Shown here piece after piece: positions 55,814 through 64,000 of a stretch of 64,000 nucleotides of DNA (positions are counted from its first letter, which is position 1; the number at the start of each line of letters is the position of its first letter). A program made the translations under genes and the position numbers. Under the pieces are notes generated by a model. That model was given only the letters and a program-made list of their open reading frames with translations. It was not told the DNA's origin and searched no databases. The stretch comes from Roseimaritima multifibrata (lineage in GTDB: Bacteria > Planctomycetota > Planctomycetia > Pirellulales > Pirellulaceae), in the NCBI RefSeq assembly GCF_007741495.1, contig NZ_CP036262.1:186001-250000 (forward strand), read 5' to 3'.

Positions 55814-56725
55814 GTGAATGCTATCCAGACGTCCGATCCGATTACCTATTTCAATCGTTACTCCGGTGAGCTTGAACAAGAGGAGATCTATGGCGAGTCG
55901 TTTCTTCGTTGGACCTACCAGAGTTTTCCAGGGCAGATCGCATTAGCGGTCGCCGCCAAGCGAGTTTGGTTTTCAAAGTGGTACGGACGCCGAATGGATT
56001 CCGCTGTCAGTCGCGAAAAGGTTTTGCCCTTTATCAAAACCTATGGACTGGATCCGGCGGAATTTCTGGATCCTCCCGAATCCTTTCAGACGTTTAATGA
56101 ATTTTTCTACCGCAAGCTGAAGCCGGCAGCTCGCCCGATCGATGCGGCTGTCGATAGTTTGGTGTTTCCGGCGGATGGTCGTCAGTTGGTTGTCCCCGAT
56201 ATTTCGCAGGCGGATGGGTTTTGGGTAAAAGGGCAGCGAATGGATCTGGCTCGGCTGCTGGGAAGTCGTGAGCTTGCGGAGCGTTATCAGCATGGGAGCC
56301 TGTTGATCAGTCGGCTTTGTCCGGTCGACTACCATCGTTACCACTTCCCCATCGCCGGAACGGCGGGAGCTGCCAAAATGATTCCGGGGTCTTTGTCTTC
56401 GGTAAGCCCCATTGCGCTGCGAAAACGGCTGGCCATTTTGTGGGAAAACAAAAGGACGCTGACCGAGATCCAAACCGCCACGATGGGGACCGTGCTGATG
56501 ATCGAAGTCGGAGCCGCCTGCGTTGGTGGGATCCATCAAACCTTTTCGCCCGGAGCGGTCGCGAAAGGAGATGACAAGGGCTACTTCACCTTTGGTGGGT
56601 CGATGACCATGGTCCTGATGGAGCCCAAGCGGATCCGTTTCAGCGACGATCTACTCGAGCATTCCGCTCAGCAGCGTGAGGTTTACGCAAGGATGGGCGA
56701 CGTCGCGGGGCACATGGTCGACTAG
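55814..56725 (+). CDS. psd: Phosphatidylserine decarboxylase
   Basis: 303 residues from the GTG at 55814 (MNAIQTSDPITYFNRY); the frame is open upstream to 55748 without good initiation signals. The enzyme converts phosphatidylserine to phosphatidylethanolamine at the membrane. Family marks: TFNEFFYRKLKPAARPI, the catalytic Asp in VFPADGRQ, CPVDYHRYHFPIAG with two His, and the self-cleavage site FGGS with Ser263, which becomes the pyruvoyl group. The later FSDDLLEHS and REVYARMGDVAG segments are usual. Divergent from PSD1. Confidence 0.9.
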   Translation: MNAIQTSDPITYFNRYSGELEQEEIYGESFLRWTYQSFPGQIALAVAAKRVWFSKWYGRRMDSAVSREKVLPFIKTYGLDPAEFLDPPESFQTFNEFFYRKLKPAARPIDAAVDSLVFPADGRQLVVPDISQADGFWVKGQRMDLARLLGSRELAERYQHGSLLISRLCPVDYHRYHFPIAGTAGAAKMIPGSLSSVSPIALRKRLAILWENKRTLTEIQTATMGTVLMIEVGAACVGGIHQTFSPGAVAKGDDKGYFTFGGSMTMVLMEPKRIRFSDDLLEHSAQQREVYARMGDVAGHMVD

Positions 56726-58972
56726 TTCGCGTGTTGAGCTTTGATGCCGTCAGAGCGATGTTTTTTCGCAGCGAGCAAACCGCTTAGAAGGTTGTCGTCT
56801 TTCGCTCGGGACGTCGGTTTTATCCGTAACGGTTTTGTGGGGAGCCAAGCGGAATCGGCCCCATGCCAGCTTGTCTGGCATGTAGCAAAGATTTGAAGTT
56901 AGATTACTCGTAGCTCCGCCTCTCCGAGGCGGAAAGATCCGCAAGCACGAGTCTCGGAGAGACTCTACTACGTGCCTGTCGGGTAAACCGACAGGGGGGC
57001 GCTGTGCCATGACGTAGGCCGGACCAAAGAGCAATAGCGATGCCGTTCCGGCGCACTGTCTTCTCGTAGCTCCGCCTCTCCGAGGCGGAAAGATCCAGAT
57101 GCACGAGTCTCGGAGAGACTCTACTACGTGCCTGTCGGGTAAACCGACAGGAGGACACTGTGCCATGAAGTAGGCCGGACCAAAGAGCAATAGCGATGCC
57201 GTTCCGGCGCACTGTCGCTCCTCGTAGCTCCGCCTCTCCGAGGCGGAAAGATCCGCAAGCACGAGTCTCGGAGAGACTCTACTACGTGCCTGTCGGGTAA
57301 ACCGACAGGGGGGCGCTGTGCCATGAAGTAGGCCGGACCAAAGAGCAATAGCGATGCCGTTCCGGCGCACTGTCGCTCCTCGTAGCTCCGCCTCTCCGAG
57401 GCGGAAAGATCCGCAAGCACGAGTCTCGGAGAGACTCTACTACGTGCCTGTCGGGTAAACCGACAGGGGGACACTGTGCCATGAAGTAGGCCGGACCAAA
57501 GAGCGATAGCGATGCCGTTCCGGCGCACTGTCGCTCCTCGTAGCTCCGCCTCTCCGAGGCGGAAAGATCCAGATGCACGAGTCTCGGAGAGACTCTACTA
57601 CGTGCCTGTCGGGTAAACCAACAAAGGGACATTGTGCCATGAAGTAGGCCGGACCAAAGAGCAATAGCGATGCCGTTCCGGCGCATTGTCGCTCCTCGTA
57701 GCTCCGCCTCTCCGAGGCGGAAAGATTCGCAAGCACGAGTCTCGGAGAGACTCTACTACGTGCCTGTCGGGTAAACCAGCAAGGGGACACTGTGCCATGA
57801 CGTAGGCCGGACCAAAGAGCAATAGCGATGCCGTTCCGGCGCACTGTCGCTCCTCGTAGCTCCGCCTCTCCGAGGCGGAAAGATTCAGATGCACGAGTCT
57901 CGGAGAGACTCTACTACGTGCCTGTCGGGTAAACCGACAGGGGGACACTGTGCCATGACGTAGGCCGGACCAAAGAGCAATAGCGATGCCGTTCCGGCGC
58001 ACTGTCGCTCCTCGTAGCTCCGCCTCTCCGAGGCGGAAAGATCCGCAAGCACGAGTCTCGGAGAGACTCTACTACGTGCCTGTCGGGTAAACCGACAGGG
58101 GGACGCTGTGCCATGACGTAGGCCGGACCAAAGAGCAGTAGCGATGCCGTTCCGGGGCACTGTCGCTCCTCGTAGCTCCGCCTCTCCGAGGCGGAAAGAT
58201 CCGCAAGCACGAGTCTCGGAGAGACTCTACTACGTGCCTGTCGGGTAAATCGACAGGGGGACACTGTGCCATGACGTAGGCCGGACCAAAGAGCAATAGC
58301 GATGCCGTTCCGGCGCACTGTCGCTCCTCGTAGCTCCGCCTCTCCAAGGCGGAAAGATCCGCAAGCACGAGTCTCGGAGAGACTCTACTACGTGCCTGTC
58401 GGGTAAACCAACAAGGGGACATTGTGCCATGACGTAGGCCGGACCAAAGAGCAATAGCGATGCCGTTCCGGCGCACTGTCGCTTCTCGTAGCTCCGCCTC
58501 TCTGAGGCGGAAAGATCCGCAAGCACGAGTCTCGGAGAGACTCTACTACGTGCCTGTCGGGAAAACCGACAGGAGGACACTGTGCCATGACGTAGGCCGG
58601 ACCAAAGAGCAATAGCGATGCCGTTCCGGCGCACTGTCGCTCCTCGTAGCTTCGCCTCTCCAAGGCGGAAAGATTCAGATGCACGAGTCTCGGAGAGACT
58701 CTACTACGTGCCTGTCGGGTAAACCGACAAGGGGACGCTGTGCCATGACGTAGGCCGGACCAAAGAGCAATAGCGATGCCGTTCCGGCGAATTGTCGCTC
58801 CTCGTAGCTTCGCCTCTCCGAGGCGGAAAGATTTGCAAGCACGAGTCTCGGAGAGACTCTACTACGTGCCAATTATGAACTTCACGTCCCCCGCGAAAGG
58901 CGACATTTAATCGACAGCCCACAGGCGTGGCGGGTTTGGATTTCCCGACTCTTCTCTTATCCGTACTTTGAA
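56726..58972. other. 2.2-kb gap filled by tandem array 2
   Basis: Apart from the array (56907-58870) the flanks hold dispersed-repeat pieces (CTTTCGCTCGGGACGTCGG at about 56797; CGCGAAAGGCGACATTTAAT at about 58892). No gene. All open frames inside the array are repeat artefacts. Confidence 0.8.
56907..58870 (+). repeat. Tandem array 2: 13 cores of 70 bp, 12 spacers of about 88 bp
   Basis: Cores start at 56907, 57063, 57221, 57379, 57537, 57695, 57853, 58011, 58169, 58327, 58485, 58643 and 58801; the period is 158 (first interval 156). The array starts and ends with a core. Each core has a hairpin CCGCCTCTCCGAGGCGG and a hairpin GAGTCTCGGAGAGACTC; the spacer begins with a third hairpin CCTGTCGGGTAAACCGACAGG in most units and ends TTCCGGCGCACTGTCGCTC. 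Cores vary mainly at one block (ATCCGCAAGC or ATCCAGATGC). Spacers are near-identical, so this is not CRISPR. Confidence 0.95.
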
Positions 58973-60394
58973 CTATTCCGCTCGCGGGGTGATCTGATCA
59001 AAAACCTTGTTCAGCCGGATGCGAGCGGCAGCCGCTTCGCTGTCATCTGGGTTCGCCGGAGTTTCGGCAGGTAGGTTTCTTGCATCCCATAGCGAGCCTT
59101 GTTTGCGCCACAGTCGCCACGATCCGTCGAATAAATTCTCCTTGCCATACAGTCCTTGGTGAGTCCACTCGCGTGGATTCCCCTCTTTCCCATGCATCTG
59201 AGCGAGAAAGCTCCGTCCGTCTATCTTGACCGTTTTCGGAATCGAAGTTCCTGAGAGTTCACAGAAGGTTGGGAATAGATCGACGACATCAATCAAGTCA
59301 TCGCAGACCTGACCCTGAGGGACCCGTTCGGGACCCCAGACAATCAGCGGAACGTGCGATCCTGCGTCCCCTAGGTTCGCTTTGCCGCCGTTGACGTTGC
59401 CGGCTGTTGTGTGTCGAGTGTTTTTCAGCTCGGCGGAATTGTCACCAAAGCGAGGATTATGGAAGTCACGTTGCTCGGTCCCATTGTCGCCCATGAAGAT
59501 GACATAGGTGTTGTCGCGAATCCCTAAGTCGTCGACGGAGCGTAATACCTTGCCGACTAATTTGTCCATGTAGTGGATCATGTTCCCCAGTGAACCATTG
59601 CTGCCGTTGGCTTTGTCATCCGGGGTTTTGATGATCGGATTGTGGGGCAACAGTTCGTTGTGCAGGATAAAAAAAGGCTGTCCAGCGGCCGTGGCTGTTG
59701 TCATTTGGTCGATCACGTAATCGGCCAAGACATCCGGCCCAAAGCGATCTTGGATGTCGCTGCGAATTTCACCATCTTGATTAAACGTCGGTTGCCAGTG
59801 CCGTCCGGTCTTCTTTCCATCCCGCCAGATTTGCCACACACACCACGAATCAAATCCAGCGTCGTGGATATGGTTTGGCCAAGCTTCTAGGGTCGCCAGT
59901 TGCCATTTCCCGGTCACGCTGGTCGCGTATCCGTTAGCCCTCAACAGCTGAGCGTAGGTCGGCATTTTGGAGAAATCGACCTTCTGCTTTGTCCCTTTGT
60001 GAACCGGTAGGACCCCATAGTGTCGATGCCGAGTGGTGTACAGGCTGGTGTGCATGCTCACACGACTTGGGGTGCAGACAGGGCTGGTGTACGCTCGACC
60101 GAAGCGAAGCCCTTCGTTTGCCATTCGGTTCAGGTTAGGTGTCTGGAAATCAAGACCTCCATAGCTTTGGATCGCTTCGTATCCGATGTCATCTGCGAAA
60201 ATGAACAGTACGTTCGGACGCGACGATTTCTCTTTGGCTTGGGTGATTTGAGGCAAGCCAATCGCAGCTGCGCACAGACAAAAAGCGAACAGCCCTGACG
60301 GACTGCTCCACAGCCGTCCGCTGGACGGCCGGAAGCGAAGTGCGGTTAGGAAACGGGTCAATTGCCAAGTTCCTTGACGCGAATGTTTTTCCAT
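58973..60394 (-). CDS. Secreted sulfatase
   Basis: 473 residues from the ATG at 60394 (AAGG 9 bases upstream); overlaps the end of the DUF1080 gene by 37 bases. An N-terminal hydrophobic segment (LFAFCLCAAAIGLPQITQA) serves as signal. Sulfatase features: NVLFIFADDIGYE with two metal-binding Asp, and CTPSR with Cys107, the residue converted to formylglycine, in CTPSRVSMHTS; then TGKWQLA and FMGDNGTEQ. It hydrolyses sulfate esters, probably on algal or other polysaccharides. It needs a formylglycine-generating enzyme, not seen in the window. Translationally coupled to the DUF1080 gene. Confidence 0.95.
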   Translation of the reverse strand: MEKHSRQGTWQLTRFLTALRFRPSSGRLWSSPSGLFAFCLCAAAIGLPQITQAKEKSSRPNVLFIFADDIGYEAIQSYGGLDFQTPNLNRMANEGLRFGRAYTSPVCTPSRVSMHTSLYTTRHRHYGVLPVHKGTKQKVDFSKMPTYAQLLRANGYATSVTGKWQLATLEAWPNHIHDAGFDSWCVWQIWRDGKKTGRHWQPTFNQDGEIRSDIQDRFGPDVLADYVIDQMTTATAAGQPFFILHNELLPHNPIIKTPDDKANGSNGSLGNMIHYMDKLVGKVLRSVDDLGIRDNTYVIFMGDNGTEQRDFHNPRFGDNSAELKNTRHTTAGNVNGGKANLGDAGSHVPLIVWGPERVPQGQVCDDLIDVVDLFPTFCELSGTSIPKTVKIDGRSFLAQMHGKEGNPREWTHQGLYGKENLFDGSWRLWRKQGSLWDARNLPAETPANPDDSEAAAARIRLNKVFDQITPRAE

Positions 60395-61155
60395 AACACG
60401 GTCCCTTCTTGCCCTTTGTGGATTTGTAAACCAAAGAAGCCGGCGGGGTAGGTTCCATCGTCGACCCAATGAGACGCGGGGACTCCGTTCAGCCAGGTCT
60501 TAACGACGTTCCCTTTGGCTTCGATCGTCAACCGATTCCAGCCCGTCTTGTTTAGAGCTTCACGAGCGTTCTGGTGTTGATCTAACCATAGCGGATAGAA
60601 GTAACCACCGCAGCTTTGCCCGTAGATCCCGCCCGACCAGCCACGATCGCCCGTCGTTCCTTCCATTTCGGCTTGCGGTCCAAAAACGATTTCACCATTT
60701 TTGCCCGGTTTCGTTTGGGCTCGGAACATGACGCCCGAATTGCCGCTCACTTCCCATTTCATGTCACAGGTGAAAATGAAATCGCGGAAGTCGTTTCGGT
60801 CGGTTGAAAGGTAGGTGCTGTTGGATCCTGGGACGCAGGTGCCGATTAGCAGGCCATCGCGAGCTTCGAATTTGCAGGTTCCGCCACGCGGGGTCCAGCC
60901 GCTGAGGTCGGTTCCGTTGAACAGAGGTTCAAAACCAGTTGTCAGGTCTGGTTCTGCGCTGGTGTTCAGCAGCATCTCGGATGGTTTGGGGATGTTGGCC
61001 TGTTTCTTGTATTTTTCGTACCAGTCGCTTTGCTGGTCGGCGACCTTGTTCTGTGCGTTGCCCGTTTTCTTGTCCGCATTCGGTTTGTCCGCAGATCCGG
61101 TGGAGGCGACGAGGAACGCAAATAGAAGCGTTAGAGGGAGGAGCTGGGTTCGCAT
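60358..61155 (-). CDS. DUF1080 (3-keto-disaccharide hydrolase family) protein
   Basis: 265 residues with a signal peptide (LPLTLLFAFLVASTGSA) and a charged linker to about 70. The DUF1080 domain follows: FEPLFNGTDLSGWTPRGG, WEVSGNSGVMFRAQ, YPLWLDQHQNAREALNKTGW and a concanavalin-like end (FFGLQIHKGQEGTVLWKNIR). The family includes 3-keto-glycoside hydrolases and is very abundant in planctomycetes. It overlaps the sulfatase gene, so the pair probably degrades a sulfated glycan outside the cell. Confidence 0.9.
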   Translation of the reverse strand: MRTQLLPLTLLFAFLVASTGSADKPNADKKTGNAQNKVADQQSDWYEKYKKQANIPKPSEMLLNTSAEPDLTTGFEPLFNGTDLSGWTPRGGTCKFEARDGLLIGTCVPGSNSTYLSTDRNDFRDFIFTCDMKWEVSGNSGVMFRAQTKPGKNGEIVFGPQAEMEGTTGDRGWSGGIYGQSCGGYFYPLWLDQHQNAREALNKTGWNRLTIEAKGNVVKTWLNGVPASHWVDDGTYPAGFFGLQIHKGQEGTVLWKNIRVKELGN

Positions 61156-61661
61156 GCGTTATCTCTTTAAGATTTAGCGAAGAGGACGGGAGAATAAGGA
61201 GGTTTGTTTATCATAATCCTTCGCGAACGAACCGGGGCATCGATCGGATGGGATCGTGGGTTTGGCTTGTCCTTTTTGGAGTTTGAAGCTGCGTGACCTC
61301 AAGCCATGCAGCATTTGTCTTTGTGCCGGCGCTCGGCTTGGGGGCTTTCGGGCCTTTTGTCCGGTATCGGGCGTCGCTCCGAGTGTTTTTGCCTCTGCCA
61401 TTGATGGCGTCGACGCTCCGCGTCCGCTCAGAATGGCCGCTATCGGTCTTCGCTTTACGCCGCAGCGGGCCCCGTTTCGATCGGCGAATTTCTTGGTTTC
61501 GTTCGTGAAAGCGTGTATCTGCGGTAGTGGTACAGGGTTTGCGTTCTTCGAGCGGGGGGGGCTGGAAGCACTTCGTGTGGGGCTGCTGCTTGTCAATTCT
61601 GTATAAAAGAGGTAGCCTCACGCGTTCGTTTTTACCGTTTCAACCAGCAGGAAAGCACCCT
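61156..61661. other. Divergent intergenic region
   Basis: 500 bases between the divergent DUF1080 and ketosynthase genes; must contain both promoters. Short frames on both strands are judged spurious. The AGGAAA site just before the GTG at 61662 supports that start. Confidence 0.45.
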
Positions 61662-62936
61662 GTGTCTCTGTCTGATTCCTCGCCGTCCCCACGTGTTCAC
61701 TCGTTGCCAGACAATCAGCGGATTGTCATTACGGGGGTCGGATTGACCGCCCCGAATGGGAACGATTGGCAATCGTATCGTGATGCGCTATTGGAAGGCC
61801 GCAGCGGCGTTAAGCCTTACGAAATTCGCTATTTCGGTGAGACTTTGGCCGGCGTCTGTGACTTTGATGTCCGTAAATATCAGACTCGCAAAGAGATCCG
61901 CCGCGGGACTCGGGCGGGAAGCGTGGGTGTCTACGCTGCCAGTGAAGCGGTTGCGCACAGCGGCTTGGACTGGGAAAATACGGATAAATCGCGAGTCGGG
62001 ATCTACGTCGGTGTGACGGAACACGGCAACGTGGAAACCGAAAACGAAATCCATGAAATCAAGGGTTACGACTACAACACCGACTTCTGGTCGCACCACC
62101 ATAACCCTCGCACCGTCGCCAATAACCCCGCTGGCGAAATCGCTTTAAGCATGGGGATCACGGGGCCTCACTACACGATCGGAGCTGCCTGTGCCGCCGG
62201 AAATGCGGGCTTGGTGCAAGGGGCTCAAATGTTGATGCTGGACGAATGTGACGTCGCATTGGCCGGTGGGACCAGTGAAAGTATCCATACCTTTGGGATC
62301 TTTGCCAGTTTTAAAAGCCAGGGGGCGCTGGCCACTCACGAGGATCCGACCAAAGCCTCACGGCCATTTGATACCAAACGAAACGGGATCGTGGTCGCGG
62401 AAGGTGGCTGCCTGTATGTCCTGGAACGGCTGAGCGATGCAAAAAAACGAGGCGCCGAGATCTACGGCGAACTGGTGGGGCACGCCATCAATACCGACGC
62501 GACCGATTTCGTGTTGCCCAATCCGGAACGGCAGGCCCAGTGCATCCGCTTAGCGCTCAAGCGAGCGGGGCTGCAGCCCGAGCAGATGGACATCGTCAGC
62601 ACCCACGCTACGGGAACCAGTAGCGGTGATGCACAGGAATGTCTGGCGCTCCGCGAAGTCTTTGGCGAGTGTAAAACCGTCCGTTTTAACAACACCAAAA
62701 GCTACATCGGGCATGCGATGGGGGCTGCGGGGGCTTTGGAACTGGCGGGCAACCTGCCTGCGTTCCGTGATAATGTTTGTCATCCCACAATCAATGTGGA
62801 TGAGCTAGATCCCAAGTGTGCGTTGCCGGGGTTGGTTCTGAATGAATCGCAGTCGGTTCCGCAAGTCAAATACATTTTAAATAACTCGTTCGGGATGCTG
62901 GGGATCAATTCGGTCGTTATCATCCGTCGCTTTTAG
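61662..62936 (+). CDS. Beta-ketoacyl-ACP synthase (FabF-type)
   Basis: 424 residues from the GTG at 61662 (AGGAAA upstream); the open frame extends to 61527. Thiolase-fold ketosynthase: the catalytic triad is Cys177 in GAACAAGN, His315 in STHATGTSSG and His351 in SYIGHAMGAAG. Other family marks are VVITGVGLTAP at the start and FNNTKSYIG. It condenses malonyl-ACP with an acyl group. The first gene of a three-gene set with its own acyl carrier protein and a flavoprotein, so it more likely serves a dedicated pathway than housekeeping synthesis; FabB-type chain-initiating or chain-length roles are alternatives. Confidence 0.9.
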   Translation: MSLSDSSPSPRVHSLPDNQRIVITGVGLTAPNGNDWQSYRDALLEGRSGVKPYEIRYFGETLAGVCDFDVRKYQTRKEIRRGTRAGSVGVYAASEAVAHSGLDWENTDKSRVGIYVGVTEHGNVETENEIHEIKGYDYNTDFWSHHHNPRTVANNPAGEIALSMGITGPHYTIGAACAAGNAGLVQGAQMLMLDECDVALAGGTSESIHTFGIFASFKSQGALATHEDPTKASRPFDTKRNGIVVAEGGCLYVLERLSDAKKRGAEIYGELVGHAINTDATDFVLPNPERQAQCIRLALKRAGLQPEQMDIVSTHATGTSSGDAQECLALREVFGECKTVRFNNTKSYIGHAMGAAGALELAGNLPAFRDNVCHPTINVDELDPKCALPGLVLNESQSVPQVKYILNNSFGMLGINSVVIIRRF

Positions 62937-62969
62937 TCATCTGTAAGAATCAGAAAGTCATTAACTGCC

Positions 62970-63230
62970 ATGACCAACGAAGAAATTCGCGAAGAGATCA
63001 TCGATATCCTCGAAGACATCGCTCCTGATGAAGAAATGGACGATCTGGATGATGAAAAGTCTTTTCGTGATCAACTGGAATTAGATAGCATGGACTTCTT
63101 GGACATCGTGATGGAGCTGCGCAAGCGGCATCGCGTCCAGATTCCTGAAGAAGATTATTCGCACCTGGCTAGCATGGCCACCACGGTTGCCTATCTTGAG
63201 CCCAAGATGCGCGATATCGCCAAGAACTGA
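62970..63230 (+). CDS. Acyl carrier protein
   Basis: 86 residues, acidic. The phosphopantetheine site is Ser40 in LELDSMDFLD (the DSL/DSM motif). Preceded by the four-helix pattern IREEIIDILEDIAP. It sits 33 bases after the ketosynthase and 17 bases before the flavoprotein gene, so it probably carries the chain made by this ketosynthase. The sequence differs from a typical housekeeping ACP in its very acidic start (APDEEMDDLDDEKS). Confidence 0.9.
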   Translation: MTNEEIREEIIDILEDIAPDEEMDDLDDEKSFRDQLELDSMDFLDIVMELRKRHRVQIPEEDYSHLASMATTVAYLEPKMRDIAKN

Positions 63231-63247
63231 TTTTTCTGGAGCCGACG

Positions 63248-64000
63248 TTGTACGACACGATCATCATTGGTGCCGGGATGAGTGGCTTGGCCGCTGGAAT
63301 TCGGCTGGCCCATTTCGATCAGCGTGTCTGTGTCTTGGAACGTCACTACACAATCGGTGGCCTGAATTCGTTCTATCGCTTGAATGGCCGCGACTACGAT
63401 GTCGGCCTTCACGCGATGACCAATTTCACTCCGAAAGGAATGAAAAAGGGACCGTTGGCAAGGCTCCTGCGACAGCTTCGCATTCGCTGGGATGATTTTC
63501 AGCTGGCGGAACAGTTAGGGTCCGAGATCCGCTTTCCGCAGGTTTCTTTGCAGTTCGGCAACGATGCGGAACTGCTTCGAGCCGAGATCGCTGAACACTT
63601 TCCGATGCATGTCGATGGCTACGACAAACTGGTTTCGCAGCTGCTGGATTATGACGATCTGGATGGTGACGATCCCAACTTCATGCGTTCAGCAAGAGAG
63701 GTCCTAGCAGAGTGTATCTCCGAACCGTTATTGGTTGAAATGTTGTTGTGTCCACTGATGTGGTATGGCAACGCGCGGGAAAACGATATGGATTTCGGAC
63801 AATTCTGTATCATGTTTCGCGCCTGTTATCTGGAAGGATTTGCACGTCCTTTCAAAGGGGTGCGATTGATCCTGAAGAATTTGGTCCGCAAGTTTCGTGG
63901 TTTAGGCGGCGAGCTGAAACTGCGTAGTGGGGTCGCGAGAATCAAGACCGAGAACGGTCGCGCGGTCGGCGTTGTACTAGACGACGGTACCGAATTGGAA
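63248..64000 (+). CDS. FAD-dependent oxidoreductase, CrtI/phytoene-desaturase-like (partial)
   Basis: 251 codons to the window edge, from a TTG at 63248 with CTGGAG 6 bases upstream. The Rossmann FAD site is DTIIIGAGMSGLAAGIRLA followed by VCVLERHYTIGG; then GLNSFYRLNGRDYDVGLHAM, a pattern shared with carotenoid desaturases and isomerases (CrtISO) and phytoene-dehydrogenase-like proteins. The third gene of the ketosynthase/ACP set, so it probably oxidises or isomerises the chain (a polyene would fit) or a carotenoid. The downstream part lies outside the window. Confidence 0.8.
   Translation, partial: MYDTIIIGAGMSGLAAGIRLAHFDQRVCVLERHYTIGGLNSFYRLNGRDYDVGLHAMTNFTPKGMKKGPLARLLRQLRIRWDDFQLAEQLGSEIRFPQVSLQFGNDAELLRAEIAEHFPMHVDGYDKLVSQLLDYDDLDGDDPNFMRSAREVLAECISEPLLVEMLLCPLMWYGNARENDMDFGQFCIMFRACYLEGFARPFKGVRLILKNLVRKFRGLGGELKLRSGVARIKTENGRAVGVVLDDGTELE

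Noticed and set aside
56907-58870. CRISPR array
   Set aside because: Core-spacer layout looks similar but the spacers are near-identical and 88 bp long, cores are 70 bp, and no cas genes are present.
56904-58922. Series of overlapping 134-residue proteins on the minus strand
   Set aside because: They are translations of the 158-bp tandem repeat; the period is not a multiple of three so frames recur in rotation. No start signals or protein-like conservation.
61174-61621. Short ORFs on both strands before the ketosynthase gene
   Set aside because: Three overlapping frames of similar length in a GC-rich gap, none with a recognisable pattern or start signal.

Overview
The window looks like a planctomycete chromosome, most likely of the Rhodopirellula/Pirellulaceae type. 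Pointers are a PSD1 (PSCyt1-DUF1549-DUF1553) gene next to a Tat-exported DUF1501 gene, two DUF1559 proteins (one with a prepilin-type N-terminus), an SHD1-domain protein, a sulfatase next to a DUF1080 gene, a Ser/Thr kinase with WD40 repeats, and several ECF-type sigma factors. All identifications rest on motifs read by eye; no database search was run.

Region 1, 1-21.51 kb, reads as the right end of an integrated mobile element. It ends at the 3' part (anticodon arm to acceptor) of a tRNA-Leu(CAG) gene followed by a strong terminator; the tRNA 5' half is absent, as expected at the distal att site of an element inserted in a tRNA gene. Inside, leftward from 6.2 kb, are an unknown gene, an ECF-like sigma factor, two exported proteins, a ParB-like protein, a TraG/VirD4-like ATPase, a membrane protein and the start of another gene. 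Rightward are a sigma-like protein and a WD40 Ser/Thr kinase. Then come a small repeat-type protein, a roughly 2,050-residue RHS/YD-repeat protein with a poly-serine head (frame broken at a run of seven C), a GT4 glycosyltransferase, and a three-module glycosyltransferase-methyltransferase-glycosyltransferase.

Region 2, 21.5-45.7 kb, is chromosomal with long, repeat-rich gaps. Genes: SHD1 protein, HNH-type protein, carboxypeptidase-regulatory-like exported protein, winged-helix methyltransferase, AMP nucleosidase, a sigma/membrane-protein/DUF1559 operon, CAP-domain protein, baeRF-type protein, LURP-one-like protein, OPT transporter, Tat-exported beta-propeller protein, and a UbiB/AarF kinase. 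Gaps hold dispersed palindromic repeats, a 350-bp element with 32-bp perfect terminal inverted repeats, tandem arrays, and remnants of IS110 and IS3 transposases.

Region 3, 45.7-64 kb, holds an LTA-synthase-like membrane sulfatase-fold protein, a lipoprotein plus DUF1559 pseudopilin pair, a Cys-rich outer-membrane-type protein, the DUF1501/PSD1 pair, phosphatidylserine decarboxylase, a 13-copy tandem array (56.9-58.9 kb), the sulfatase/DUF1080 pair, and finally a ketosynthase-acyl carrier protein-FAD oxidoreductase operon running off the right edge.

The most unusual signals are the tRNA-bounded island with an unusual gene complement, the poly-serine RHS gene beside glycosyltransferases with a slippery C7 tract, and two tandem arrays that share a 70-bp double-hairpin core but have unrelated spacers.
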